From Symbiodinium kawagutii (Eukaryota; Sar; Dinophyceae; Suessiales; Symbiodiniaceae), in contig VSDK01009724.1 in assembly GCA_009767595.1 (NCBI GenBank), positions 397,927-461,926 of the forward strand: a stretch of DNA of 64,000 nucleotides, in the 5' to 3' direction. The translations under genes were made by a program, and so were the position numbers. Positions 1 to 13,267 of this stretch are shown piece after piece. Below the pieces are notes generated by a model, which saw only the letters and a program-made list of their open reading frames with translations, did no database searches and was not told the DNA's origin. Position 1 is the stretch's first letter. Every line of letters begins with the position of its first letter.

Positions 1-970
1 GTCATAAACAATCCCTGTAGATACACTATTGGGTTCAATCAAGGTTTTGTCTAGACACAACGCAGGTAGATCCAACAATCGCATTTTGGCAGATCCAATC
101 AAACGGATTCCAAAAATTTACCCAAACAAACGTTACTCGTTGAAATATCCTCAAAGAAAAGATTTGTACAACCAAGTGAATAGCCAAGTAATAAATGTCT
201 AATAATTCTCAGAAACAGGTACGGTGCGTGGCCAAACAGCGCCCTTCGAGAAGGGATTCTTAGTTTCCGGGTGAAAATTCTTGCCAGGGCTTTGCACACG
301 GATTGAAATGGTGAGGGGTTGCCCTTGCCCAACCATGCTGAGACGCTTGGAGACTGCTGCAGCTTGCGTATCCAAGTGTTCCTGCTGGCCGATGCATATG
401 CAACCCCTTGAGCTACCATTGCAATTTATTCTTCGCTCTCATTAGTCTTTGCATATTTTTTCTGTAATTCATTTCTATCAACAAACCAAAGTTGGTTACC
501 AGTGCCCACCATTTACCATTCTCGATCATCAGCAACCATTCTCACCCGCACTGAATCACTGATTCAGCATGCCTAAGTCATCCAGGTGGTCCACGGGAAT
601 GTCGGCATAGACGGAATCTCCCACCTGCGCCGAACCCGCGCTGGAGAAATGTGGCCAAGCGCCAATGGCTGGTATAAGTGTGGATAATATGTGGCTAAGA
701 ATGGTGAATAATGGTTAATTAACTTGGGTGAATGATGGGTGAAGTTTATAGCTTAATTCGTGGTGCATATTGGTTATAAACCGTAATGGTGAATCTTCAT
801 TAAGTGCTTGGTGCTTGAACCACCGCTATGAAAAGTATGCTCGTCAACCAAGCATCCCAAATGTTGTGGAAAGCACAACTGCTTCAAACCATCCACTAGA
901 TAAGATTATTGAAAGCCAGCAGGGTCACCAGTTAACTAAGGACCTCTTCCATCTGTAACATCTGCAAAAT

Positions 971-1379
971 TCACGCGAAACCTGCGTAATTTGATGTCAT
1001 TGCAAACTCATGTTTTTGACAAAACATGGGGTTTCCCAAGCCAAGATTGGCACTGTTGATGGCGAGTTTCACGACCAAACTGGGTACCTATGGTGCTTGT
1101 TGTTCACCCTACATGGGTGTTTCTCAAAATAGGGGACCCCCCAAATCAGCCTTTTTGTTAAGAATCTATATCAATAATCAAACTATATTAACCGTTATTA
1201 ACCTAATCAAACTATATTAACCGTTATTAACCTAATTTTTTGGGGGGTACCCCTATTCTGAGACCCACATGGGCCTTGAAAATGTCCATTCCACCGCGGT
1301 AGCCCACCTTGACGTCCAGGTAACTCCTCGCTGAGCAGCTGGGTTCGATGGCCAGCACATGCCAGGTGCCAGTTAGGAC
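971..1379 (-). CDS. possible exon pair, candidate POLE C-terminal segment
   Basis: Two frames, 1379-1275 and 1087-971, join in phase 0 across an intron that holds an inverted-repeat element. The first reads VLTGTWHVLAIEPSCSARSY then LDVKVGYRGGMDIFK, the second VPSLVVKLAINSANLGLG. The pattern resembles the Pol epsilon block W-Q-I-x-Q-I ... VG ... IPRVFYVN that follows the linker, but identity is weak. Acceptors are AG|G; the first donor is GC or, 6 nt later, GT. Other coding-looking frames in this window proved to be chance, so this is only a candidate. Confidence 0.35.
1115..1268. mobile_element. MITE-like inverted-repeat element, copy A
   Basis: Termini are inverted copies of the family end (GGTGGTTTCTCAAAATAG in consensus; here the outer GGTGG is GGGTG), followed by GGGGAC/TACCCC blocks. 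CCCATGT flanks both ends, a possible 7-bp target duplication. This copy is longer than the others because it contains a 29-bp tandem duplication (1176-1233). Confidence 0.75.
1176..1233. repeat. 29-bp perfect tandem duplication inside element A
   Basis: Two identical 29-bp units (1176-1204 and 1205-1233) beginning AATCAAACTATATTAACC. They explain the extra length of copy A. Confidence 0.9.
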
Positions 1380-2254
1380 CTGGACGTCACCGCGGCGTGT
1401 CCCAGGGGTCGGTGGAGGAGTTGGGTGGTCGTTGGGTCGTTCGGTGATGTTAGGTGCCCAGTGACTAGTTGGGTTGGTGGCTTGGGATGAGGATCCTTGG
1501 TCGAGTGAGGTTGGGTCGGTGGGTTGGGCTTTGGCTGCTGGGGTGGTGAGTTGGGTAAGGATTTGAACAGTTGGCTGCGTGGGTTGGACTCAGAATCAAC
1601 GAAGTCGCTGGACTGAAGTGATCAAGTTGCAAGCAAGACCTTGTGACTAACGACCACTGAAAGTGTGATTTTTTCTCCGTGGAAAGTGGTACAGTCTTCC
1701 TGTGAGTTCCCATCTCTTCGAATGAGAGTCCCTTTGATCCATCAGGTGTCCGAAGTAAGTTAGACAAATGCGTGGTAGAGTCAGTCTCGAATTATCTCAA
1801 CATGATCCAGAGATTATCCAGTGCACATATTCCTCAAAGTTTGCCATCAAGCAACTGCCCAATCAAACGTCCATCCAGCAAAACATTCAAAAAGTCCTCT
1901 GAACTAGTCAACTAATCAGCGGACCAACCAACCAACCAGCAAAACCAAACCAATCCACCCGCTGTCACATGGCTATAGTGCCAATATTTTTGTTGCTAGC
2001 AACATGGTCCTGTTCTACTTCCCTCCAGGGTGGCACGTGGGCATCTGAACCAGCCAAACTCCCCGTCGCCTCGGAGGGAACGGCGGAAAAGCCCACAGCG
2101 TTGGCATCGAACAGAGAGGAATGCCAACTGCCTGGCGAGCAACGCCCACCTCCCAGAGGAAAGCAGTACATGGTAAGCGAAAAAATGTATGTACGCATTT
2201 GTGCATCGATACATTACACAACATTGGACTTTGGACTAGTTTACATTAAATGAT

Positions 2255-2575
2255 ATTGCAGTTCATTACATTACGTTGCATTACATTGCATTTCACTACA
2301 TGACATCACATGACATTACATCACCTGACATTACATTACACTACATTACATTGACATTACATGCGTTACATCCAGGAATCCATGCACATCATCCATACGT
2401 CATTACATACATCACATACATTGCATACATTACATACATTCATACATCACATACATTTACATACATATACATACATATATAGTGGCGTATTTGCACAATC
2501 GCATTGCATAACATCAAAGCGTGTTCGATACATTACATTACATTACATTGCATTGCATTACATTACATTGGTGGA
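2255..2575. repeat. degenerate ACATT pentamer repeat
   Basis: Dominated by CATTA/ACATT units with interruptions. It accounts for the His/Tyr/Ile-rich open frames on the + strand here. Confidence 0.85.
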
Positions 2576-4725
2576 TGCACACATATATCTGCACAATGAA
2601 GGTATGGTAGATTGATATTCCGGTAAATGTATGCATGCATATGTATAGATACCTGTACAGTAAATATGTATACACATATACACTTACCGGCATAAAAGTC
2701 TAAACATATTCATAGGAAAGCATTCATGAAGATATTGCTTGCCCTCATAATACCTGGTTGATGGTTGTCAACCCCTCTGAATTAATAAACCCTAAAGTTG
2801 GTGGTAAATCTCTGCTATGCACACTGTTAATAGAGATCTAATAATATAATACAGACTTTTGGCATATGTTCAATATTATGGATTCTATGGCATTATATGT
2901 TCAATACTTTAGATATCCACAATACGTTAACGCTATCAATATGGATTCAATATCAATTCATGTTCGATCTTCCATAGGTGACCTGGATTACCACAAGCGT
3001 CAGGGTGCTGTTTCAACTGTGCTCTCCCAGCCTTGGTGGTTTGAATTCCCTTAACAAACCAGCCCAAGGATCATTGATAGGAGGGAACTGCCAGTGACTT
3101 GGGGGTACCACCATTTATTGACAAACCCATGTGGATATACATGTATTTTTACATATTTCTAATGATCAACCAACAAATAGGTGACGTACATCACTGACAT
3201 ATAAGAGTAGCTGGTCTTTAAACCAATAGCTGCCTAACAGCTAGCTCTGTGTAGCTGATACATTTTCAGTCACAGTCACTGGTAAGTCAACGTTACAACT
3301 GACGAACAGCTATCTTCGCTGCGTGGAACACACAATAGAACAAGAACACGTAAAACAACATCTCACAAATGTGTTCAGTCATCAAAAATGGGTGCAGGGC
3401 AACTTATATGATAGGTTGTTGCAGCAGGCACACTTATTTACGAGTGACCCTGAATGTCGACCGCCTCTGATGGGACATCTGTTTATCAGTCAACACTCGT
3501 CAGCGGGGACCAAAACTTGCCAAAACCTGTGAGAAAAACATATAATAATGAATAATGAGTATAAAGACGAAACTATTCAGAGACAAAACATGTTGTACCA
3601 GAAAGATGTTTTGTGACAAAAGAAATGATTCCAGATTTAGTAAACTGACAAGTGATTTAGATGATTTGAATGAGTACTTTGACCGGCATTGCAGCTGCGA
3701 GAAGCGATAATTCTTGCTATGGTTGAAGGTACCAAGAGCTTGGGCATCGACCCAGTGTTGTTTGGATCCCCGAAATCCACCAGCGTAATCCAGCTTTCAA
3801 CCTGGCGGTTTTCAGCTGAGTTTCCTGCCTTTCTTGGCATTTTGACCTGGTGATCCCAGCCAGGCATCCAGAGACCAGGCGTGGCTCAAAAGAGCACCAG
3901 AAACTGATGGGGGGGTTCCTTGCGAAAAGTTGGAAAATTCTCGTGGCTGCGTAGGGATCACCACAATCAGTAGGAACTGGATCATCACAATCCTAGATGA
4001 TGTAGTTTTGCTCAACCCTGGTTGACAAGAAAAAAACTCCGCAAACCAAACAGCAAACACAAAGAACCTTAATTTGGACAAAGGAAAACCTCTACATGGA
4101 AAAAACACAAGTGCAATGCCAGTGCAAAAAGTCATAGAAACATACCAACAGACTAGACTCTGGTGTATATTCGTCTTAGACACCGTGCGCCTTGTCTTTT
4201 TCTTTATTGGCTCGTATCGTCTCTTATTCTGTTTTACTTCGAGTTCTTTGTTGTTGATGCATTCATCCCTGACTGTTTCCTGTTGCATTAATGCAAGGAG
4301 GAGACCATGGCCAGTCAGGTTTGTTTCCAAATGGCAGCCCGGGTTCATAGTGTCTAGACTGTCTAGAGCCAAAGTTGAAGTGCTGAACTCCAGATAATTC
4401 CCAAGCCAAGCGCTCTTTGACGCTTGGTTCGTAATGAAGAAGCAAATTGGTTGTTATTGGTTGTATGCTTAAATGATTATCTAGGCATTATTAATATCCA
4501 AACCCTATCCAACCATGGGAAAGTGCTACTACGAGCTATCTTGTTGGTTTGGTTGCTCCTTGCTGCCCCTTGCTGCTCCTTGCTCTGGTTACATACCCCA
4601 GGTTGCGATGTACCCAGCCTGCCCATCTCATGCGCTGAACCTGCGGGAGCAGAGCAAGTGTGTTCTCACAAGCAGTCTGGCGCAGACCATCACGGCACGA
4701 ACAGCAATAAGAGCATAGGATGCTT

Positions 4726-4945
4726 ATGGTGGTTTCTTACAATAGGGGACCCCCAAAAATGGTTGGTTTATTACTATACAGTAAATGACTAGTAATGGAT
4801 GATTTAGGGGTACCCCTATATTGAGAAACCACCATATGGTGGTTTCTCAAGTCATCTGGACACCCCTAAATCATATAGAATATCGACCATTTACGGCAAT
4901 CAACCAACCATTGTGGGAGTCCCCTATTTTGAGAAACACCCATAC
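4726..4945. mobile_element. two MITE-like elements back to back, copies B and C
   Basis: Copy B (4726-4837) is in forward orientation (GGTTGGTTTATTA in the middle). Copy C (4834-4945) is inverted (AATCAACCAACC). They share the junction ATATGGT, so the whole is a large imperfect palindrome. Each has the family ends and the GGGGAC / TACCCC blocks. Confidence 0.8.
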
Positions 4946-5296
4946 GGTGTAGTCTCCATGATACACAGGCTGGTACAAGCACTGTTCCCAATGATCAACC
5001 AAGGGTTTGGGCAACGTCTGATACCCTTCTTTACCCATTCTTATATACTTGGAAACTGTTCATGAAATGATATATGTATAATGTATGTGTATGTCGCTGA
5101 TATCCTGGGGGTCATAGATAAAGAGTACACTCTGCCAGCAACCAGCAACCAGAACAACAACCAGAGAACATGCCAATGAACTGCGGCGCTCGCATCACTC
5201 AGGTTGGAGCAATCTGAGCCGAGCAAGACAGAAATTCAACAGCTTTCAACAGCTCAGCTAGTCATTGTTCTTCTTGGACATGTTGGGTGCCTTCAA

Positions 5297-5402
5297 ATGG
5301 GGATTTCTCAAAATAGGAAAACCCCGAAATGGAGGGTTTACTACGATGAATGGTAAATGTTGGATGATTTGGGGGTATCCCTATTTAGAGAAACCACCAT
5401 AT
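5297..5402 (+). mobile_element. MITE-like element, copy D
   Basis: About 106 bp. The left end is diverged (GGGATTTCTCAAAATAG); the right end GAGAAACCACCATAT is intact. The forward core matches GGGTTTACTACGATGAATGG. Confidence 0.75.
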
Positions 5403-5640
5403 TCAGAGAACTGTATCCGAATGATTCAGCTGCGTGAATGTCCAAGGAAGGTTGTGGTGATTCTATATGCTTGTGTCCATAAAAATGCTTCTTGGTGATT
5501 CTAGATGATTCTTGGTGATGCTCTTGTCCATAGATACCATACAATGTTTGCTGTAGGATTTCTCTGACATTCATTTGCAGGTTTCACTTGGAGGCAAGGA
5601 ACAAATTGGAAAAACCAATTCCACCATTTATGGGCAAACC

Positions 5641-5756
5641 CATGTGGAGGTTTCTTAAATGATTCGGGGTACCCCCAAATCATCCCATATTAATCATTTA
5701 AAGTAATAAACCAACCATAACTTTGGGGTCCCCTATGGCTTGAGAAACCACCACAT
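5641..5756 (-). mobile_element. MITE-like element, copy E
   Basis: About 116 bp in inverted orientation (core AATAAACCAACCAT), with ends GTGGAGGTTTCTT and TTGAGAAACCACCACAT. Together with B, C and D it forms a cluster of four copies in about 1 kb. Confidence 0.75.
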
Positions 5757-7248
5757 CACGGTTCTACCCCCCATGAGAACAATATCTTAAACAAACGTGC
5801 ACCTGCACCTATGCACAAATATATTGATAAATATATTCACATTCATTTACATACCTTGCATATATCATCATATATCTGTAAATACAATATATTACTATTA
5901 ATTATATATGTTTTCAATCAGTTCTGTATGCAAAACAGGCTCTACTCTACAAATTGAGTCTTACCTACACGCACGCGCCGCCTCCAGCCACTTCTTTGGT
6001 CCTTGACCAAAGTTCGTGGGCTCCAAAACGCCTCCCCCCCGGCTCGCGAGATGGGGAAGCTGCAGGAAACTTGGGAGAAAGAGTGAGGATGGTCATTACT
6101 ATGGTAAACCAAGGAGGATGGGAACTATCTGCAAGAACTATCTACAGGATGATCATTACACACCCGGGAAAAGAAGAGGGAGACACAATTCACATAGTGC
6201 TGTTGTGAATTCAACGCACCCAAATGATAAATGAATCCAGTTGTGTTTTTTCAGTAGATGTCAAATCAAAAGATTTCTTCGGAGAAAGAGCCAGCCAAAA
6301 TGCGTTGAAAGCTTCAAGTGGCTGTGGAAATCTGGTGTAGAACCAATCGTATTGTAAGCGACACAGGTGGTGGCCAAAGAAGATCAAACCGAAGGGCCCT
6401 CGGCCCAATTCAGACTAGATTAAAAACCAGATAGATGTCGTAGACTACTTCATAAATCCGTTCACGGACACATCGACATGGCCGTGGATGAAGCACCTTT
6501 GGAAGAATCAAACTATTGGCCTTCAACGTGGCAAGAACTCGACTTTACCCGAAAAGCAGGAAAGTCCAACCATGCTGCTGGAAATAGGGATCAACTACAG
6601 CAACTATGTGGATGTCTATAACCAATAGTGGTGCCCCCACGTAACCACCCCGCAACAATCCAAAGCAGTGAATACTGTGATCATTTGTAAAGAGAACACG
6701 TGGCAAAATCCCAAGGGTTTGAGTGCAACGCAGTGGGCACACCCATATGAAGCATGGTCAGAACCCATCAAAATTTTGGGGCCCTGACCGACATGGCCAT
6801 CGACATCAATCGTGACAAATCTGAGTGTTGACAGCGATGATTTGATTCTGTCAATTTTCATGACTTTCAAAGCGGCCTGGATATGACTCATTGTGCAAAC
6901 ATGATCCACCAGATTTAACATTCCGGGATTCGATTTCCATGTCAACACGTAACCCCTAGGCCCTAGTGAGCTCAAACCCTAGAAAGAATCTACGCTGCGG
7001 ATTTCGTCTGTAAGCACCACAGGCGCCTCCAATGGACCCAGGTATCCCAGGTAGTGATTCTGCTTGATCATGCAATTGATGCCTTGATTTGCTCGTTACA
7101 AACATGCATAATTGGATATGCTAATACACAACAATATCTGCGCAAATAGAATAATCAAGGAGCACCTGTAGATTGTAGATGCAAATTCAAACCTAGGTAT
7201 TTATAGCTGGTTACATGAAGAATAATGATTCACATATTGATGCAAATA

Positions 7249-7345
7249 CATGGCTTTGTCCAAGAATGGTGCACCCCCAAGACTAGCAGTTTCCCTTTTA
7301 AAAATTGTTCATTATTGGTTGGCTCACGGGTGGTACCACATTTGC
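7249..7345. mobile_element. diverged MITE-like element, second subfamily
   Basis: Begins ATGGCTTTGTCCAAGAATGG and ends in GGTTGGCTCACGGGTGGTACCAC. It shares its start and layout with 12439-12532, and its CACCCCCAA block with the main family. Confidence 0.5.
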
Positions 7346-7544
7346 AACTCCAAGCAGTACGTGTACTTCTCGAATCTCCCCGAAACGGTGCCTCCCAGGT
7401 CTTCCATGTCATCCATCTTCCGCTTGGGGCCCCCCTGGCGCGGCAACACGAAGAAAACTTGTCGTTCGACTCAGATGGAGTTTGTCAACAGTTTGATTCC
7501 AAGAAATCAGTTGATCTAATACGCAAAAAGGCACACGGGATGAC

Positions 7545-7892
7545 AACCACAACCGCAACCACAACAACGACAACCACAACAACAACGACAACGACAACAA
7601 CCACAACCGCAACCGCAACCACAACCACAACCACAACAACAAACACGACGACAACGATAATCAACAACGAAAAAGACAATCAACAACGACAACGACAATC
7701 AACAACAAAAAAGACAATCAAAAACGACAACGACAATCAACAACGACAACGACACTCAACAACAATGACATTCAACAACGAAAAAGACTATCAACAACGA
7801 CAATCAACAATGACAACGACAATCAACAACGACAACGACAATCAACAACGACAATCAGCATCAATGACAACCAACAACAATCAACAACAATT

Positions 7893-7927
<35 letters not shown>

Positions 7928-8060
7928 CGACAGCGACAACAACGACAACAGCAAACAAACAACAGCCACAACGACAGGAAATATAGCTTCAACATCAACA
8001 ACGAGACCAACAATAAGCACGAATGACAATGACAATGGCAACAACAAGAAGCAACAAATG
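7545..8060. repeat. degenerate (CAA/CGA)n microsatellite tract
   Basis: About 500 bp of ACAACCACAACGACA-type triplets. It generates a 253-codon + frame rich in Thr and Asn/Gln and several poly-Val/Leu frames on the minus strand. No domain is visible and these are taken as repeat artefacts. Confidence 0.85.
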
Positions 8061-11000
8061 GTGGCAACAACAGCAAGCATCTTGCCTATACTTTGATGTT
8101 GGGCACATTAGATGTTGTATGTTTGTCCAACCATCATACATACGCGAATCTTTGCTATCAAAATCAACAAGTTGCCTAGGTACATATACCAGCTGCTTGG
8201 AGGATATGGATATGGAGCGGTATCATTCAGTATCTGCACACATTTCCACCATTTTAAGCCACTATCAGTCATGGCCCATCATCATGAACTATTATCAACC
8301 AGTCATTCATTAGTGACTATCAACTTATTATTGATACGAAGTCAAATCACTCCCTACGTCTCCTTGCTATTGATCAATGATTTGTTTCACCACTTTTTGG
8401 TCCCCGATAAAACGAACATCTGGTCGTGGATTGCACCTCGAGGAATTCTTCGGTTTCTGGCCTGGCAACCGGAAATGCCATTCCAGCTAGGAATCATCAA
8501 TGATGATTTAGGTGATCAAATAATGAGGGTGAAAGGAATCAGTATTAGTTGATGCTTGCTAAGCTCAATAATTCCGAATTAGAAGTTGATTGACTCTTTC
8601 ATCTTGAATATGGGACATTGGATTCGGGCCGGTGGTCTCAAGAAATCCATCCAGAGTAGGTTATGCTGCCAAGTCCAGGGACGAAATCATCCCAGTTATC
8701 AGGTTTGTGAACGATCCACTTTGAAAATATGTTGAAACATCCACCACATTCCAGCTCTCAAAGCTTGCTACTTCAAAATCAACGTTCGATGATTATCGCC
8801 TACAGCATGCTGAGACAGCAAACAAAGCACAAACTGCCTGTAATTCACACGATTTCTCTCTAGTTGCACATGGGTATCTCCCAACAATCGGATACTTTGA
8901 AACCATCGCAAAGCAACCGAAAGTGCGAAAGACTGAAGGTCTCGGTAAAACGTATAGGAAGACCACATAAGACCACAAGTTCCTGGTTGTTTAGCGTGCC
9001 ATTGTGTACGTTTCAACCATCGAAAACTGATTTTCTTCAGGTTTGGAACACCGGCGCGAGAAACTGCGTGTCAATGGTTATCCAGGGTGGTCCCTGATAC
9101 TCCGGGTAAGCTCAAAACATCTTACACGAAACAGGGGTCAACTGCACTGACAAGATCTGACAAAATCTGACAAGTTATCAACTGCAACGGGTTACCAATG
9201 ACAGGATGTCCATACACGACCATGGCGCAACCATCAATCCACCAAAGTTGTTTTGCCAGAAGATCACAACTCGGGATGACAAACAGGGAACCCATGGGAT
9301 CCGAGACGCTAATGCTGGGACCCAGACTTTGCTCTCAGCCAAAGATTCAAACTTCTCTGCTTGAAGCGATCCTCAGAGTCGACGTGGTAATCACGGGGGG
9401 GCACCACCAATCCACCTCTCTTGCAAGCGGACAGGGGCTCGCTTCCATTCACCCAACGCCAATTTACATCAAAAAATTGCCAGTTGATCCCAAATATGGG
9501 TAGTTTCTGAAATTCATCCAGCATCAAAAATACAGATGATTAATTTTGAACTTACACATTCAATTTATTGATATGCATCCCCCAATGGTGAGTTTAATTA
9601 TGTAGATCCAACATCAATGAAACTTGTAAGCCGTCTACTACAGTGCAGTTACTAGTGAACATCTCCGCGCATCAGCCGTGACCCACCTCTGTGCAGGGCG
9701 GGGCCCATTGTTTTGGCACGAATCGATAGCGTGTGGAGGGCCAAAAAATTTATCCTCAAAGGTCAGTGGAAACAGGGCAAACAGTTGAGAATATCACGGG
9801 GGAAAGATTTCATGGGCTCTGCCCCACCCGACCCACAAACAAAACACAACTGCAGTCGTTCAGGAAAAATTGCAATTTTGCAAATAAATTGCCACATGTT
9901 TGTTTAGCTTGTTTTTTGCCCTGCATACTCCCAAGCGCCCATTGTTCAAAACCAACTGTGGGTTCTATGGGCGGACAGTGATACGCATTCATGTTGGATT
10001 CATGGCGTCGAATCTTGATGTTACCTTGGAAACGGAAAACATGCCGCTTGTAACGCAGTTGCACGCTTTGGTTTTCAGCGTTTGGGCCTACCCTTGGCAA
10101 TGTTTCCGGTGCTAAGGTTGATGATGGCCTTGCTGGATTCGCTTGCCCAGGCCAACCCGCTACCCACGCAACATGCAATTCTCAGGCAAAAGTTCTCACG
10201 TGCAAAGCCTGCATCTCCATCCGCATTTTGGATAAAGTTGGCACAAAGGTGCTACCGCAATTTTCAAGCAGTGTTCACACCCAAGTTTTCATAAATCAGT
10301 TCATGAACCCGCGCCCGTCGCGGAATTGGGTCACATTTCATCTGGATACTTCGGTAGTTTTGACATGTCAAATCCCAAAACACCAATTCAACCTGGTACC
10401 GCACGAAAACTGAAAATACTCAAACAGCAGTGCGCGGATATTTTCCGTTGCCTGATTTGATCAGATCTTTGTGTTTTGAATTTTGTTGCAAAATCAGAAC
10501 TCACAACCAATATAGCTGAAAACCTCCCTCATTGTCGTCCAAATAACATGTGTGAAACCTGATTGCTGCGTTATCTGGTAGTCAGTCCTTGCAAGACTTG
10601 CCCGTTATAAATCCAGAATTCGCCAGTTTGCAAACGCCACGGAAAAGCATGCACAACTGGGTTATCAGATATTGAACCGTGCCCAAGGGATCCATGCTTG
10701 GAACATGGGATCTCCGGTTCCATTATGGAAGACAAACATTACATGTCAAGCTAATGTTTTGGTGCCATGCGCACTGGACATAAACACGAACCATGTTCTG
10801 CGCGGGCATGGCAACATCTTTGTTAACATCATTGTGAGCAAATACACCAACAAGCAAAGAACAGAGTGAAATTGAATGCAAAGAATGTGAGCACACTACA
10901 TGAATTACAGCAAACAAAAGATCGATAAATTTCCTGTTTGGCGCCGGCACAACCATGATGCTGCACACGCTGTGAGAAAACCAGAGAAACAACGATGCGC

Positions 11001-11704
11001 CCTCTGAGAATTGAATTCACTACGGGAATGCATTTGACTGACTGGTTGGGGATTCTCCTCATGGTTCGTGCTGTGGCACGATTCTGCGCGCCAGCGACGC
11101 CAAACAGGGCCAAGGGTGCCAATTTCCCAACCCAATCCTAGCCCCATAAAACGCGTGCCTCCTCAACGTTGCCTGGTTGAAATGAACCATAGCAATCCAT
11201 CAGCCAGCGCGATGCTAAGATAAAAACTGGCCGCGCCAAGGTTGAAACGCCCAGGGCCAGGAGTTGAAAACAACGCAAACCTGCGCCTTGGCCCTTTGCA
11301 GTTTCCGCGTTCCGTCGACCTACATTGCCTTTTGACCCATAGCGCTAGCCACATGGGAAACCTCTCTTGACTAGCTATAGCTTTCTGGCGTGGCAGAATC
11401 GCGACCAGATTCCGGTCAACGTTGCAAGCAGAGCATTGAAATAACAGCCAAAAGTCAAAGGATAAACAATTCTATGGCAGCTGTGCAGGATCGCACTTTT
11501 GAAATTCAGCCATAGCCATCGGCCGAAAGCTCTTTAGTTCATGACTTATACTATACCTTGAGCTTTATTTGAGATCTTGTGGCTTAAGGTTTACCTTTGT
11601 GTATGCCCATTGATTGGAGTTATTTGTCATAATTTCACTCTTAACAGGTATCGCTATCAAAAAATGGTTGTGTCATGAAACAGGAACCATGATCATAAAG
11701 GCAC

Positions 11705-12140
11705 CAATGTATGTATATATGTATGCATGCATGCATGCATGCATGGATGCATGGATGCATGGATGCATGGATGCATGGATGCATGGATGCATGGATGCAT
11801 GGATGCATGGATGCATGGATGCATGGATGCATGGATGCATGGATGCATGGATGCATGGATGCATGGATGCATGGATGCATGGATGCATGTATGCATGTAT
11901 GCATGTATGCATGTATGCATGCATGCATGCATGCATGCATGCATGCATGTATGTATGTATGTATGTATGTTCGTAAGCATCTATGTATCTATCTATGTAT
12001 GTATGTATCTATGTATGTATGTATGTATCTATCTATCTATCTATCTATCTATTGTTGATCTATCGATGTATTGTTGATCTATCTATGTATTGCTGTATCT
12101 ATGTATCTATGTATCTATGTACCTATGTATCTATGTATGC
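11705..12140. repeat. compound ATGC/GGATGCAT/TCTA microsatellite
   Basis: GCAT tetramers, then 18 near-perfect GGATGCAT octamers (11745-11888), then ATGT, TCTA and ATGTATCT runs. Frames are open on both strands throughout (Met-His-Ala-Cys-type repeats), which explains the stacked open frames. Confidence 0.95.
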
Positions 12141-12438
12141 AAGCAAGCAAGCATGCAATCGAACGTGTATTGATGTGTCTCCAGGCATTGATGCTTGATT
12201 GAGGGCACATGCACCTATGCATCCATGTCTGCATGTTTGCATGTATCGATGCAAGTCGTTGTGTATGCACGTCTTATGTATCAGTGTGTGTGTGTGTGTG
12301 CATGAATGTACGCATCTGGGTATGTATGAATGGTTCTGTCAGTCGGTCTGTATGTGTGGTCATCCATCTAAGTCAATGACATTCATCGAAATGGATCCTC
12401 AAACAAAACGGCATCTTGCGGTATTGTCCTGCATCTAA

Positions 12439-12532
12439 ATGGCTTTGTCCAAAAATGGCGCGCGCCCACAACACGTGGTTTTCCGATTGACAATGGTCAT
12501 CATTGGATGGTTAGTAGGAACCACCACAGCTG
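12439..12532. mobile_element. diverged MITE-like element, second subfamily
   Basis: Begins ATGGCTTTGTCCAAAAATGG, nearly identical to the start at 7250, and ends GGATGGTTAGTAGGAACCACCAC. Same length class of about 95 bp. Confidence 0.5.
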
Positions 12533-13146
12533 TAGACAAACCCAAATTGGTTGACTTTTTCCAAGGCATGACATGCTGTGCAGGCCACAGATCATGTGCC
12601 TCGCTTGGGCAGTTGCGCAATGCGCAGGTCTGCACAAGTCTCTGCCTTTTTGGTGTAGCACATAGGTACATGCAGCTATATGCTTATATGCAGCTTATAT
12701 CACATGTCTGTATGTATGCAAAAAGCAAATGGAAATGCGATGGCATGTCTATAAAATGGCTTCGCATGAATGCGGCTTGTATGTTGGTGTTGCTAAACTT
12801 CCTGGATAGGGATCATCTTTGCGAAGAATTCCGAATGGGATGAGGTCACTTCCCCCTGCTTCAATTGCAAGTGTCTTGGAAGGGGAACATGGGCAACTTG
12901 GAAAATGTTTGCAACTTGTCCTTCTACTTCAACCATCACCAAGGAAAAGTCACCAACTCTGTGGAAACTGCGCTATGCCCAGCTGGTTGGTGATCGTGAC
13001 CCCCGTGGAGTTCAAGGGAGGTGCAGTTGGATGCTTGGCTTTCCCATGCTTTTGGCAGGGTCCTTGCCCTGGTTCGATGTTTCAGGGGAAGATCACCACC
13101 TTCCTGGGGATCGCAACTCCGGCTGTCCTTCCCCCATGTCATGTAT

Positions 13147-13267
13147 CATGGGGTGGCTTCTCAAGCCATAGGGGACCCCCCAAAATGGTTGGTTTATTAC
13201 GATAAATGGTCAGTATTGGGTGATTTAGGGGTACCTCCATGGCCCTATGGCTTGAGAAACCACCAAT
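13147..13267 (+). mobile_element. MITE-like element, copy F
   Basis: Ends GGTGGCTTCTCAAGCC and GGCTTGAGAAACCACC are perfect inverted repeats. The core AATGGTTGGTTTATTACGA is in forward orientation. It belongs to a subgroup with CCATAGGGG instead of AAATAGGGG. Confidence 0.85.

Noticed and set aside
7225-7986. 253-codon + frame rich in Thr, Asn and Gln, and poly-Val/Leu minus frames.
   Set aside because: Produced by the CAA/CGA microsatellite; no domain and no non-repeat homology.
11281-11319. Micro-exon VDGTRKLQRAKAQ on the minus strand as part of the POLE linker.
   Set aside because: Splice edges are good, but 13 residues in a poorly conserved region cannot be assigned. The same applies to 7328-7434 (KRKMDDMEDLGG...).
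11614-12077. Stacked Met-Asp-Ala-Trp / His-Ala-Cys repeat proteins on both strands.
   Set aside because: Octamer and tetramer arrays open in all frames.
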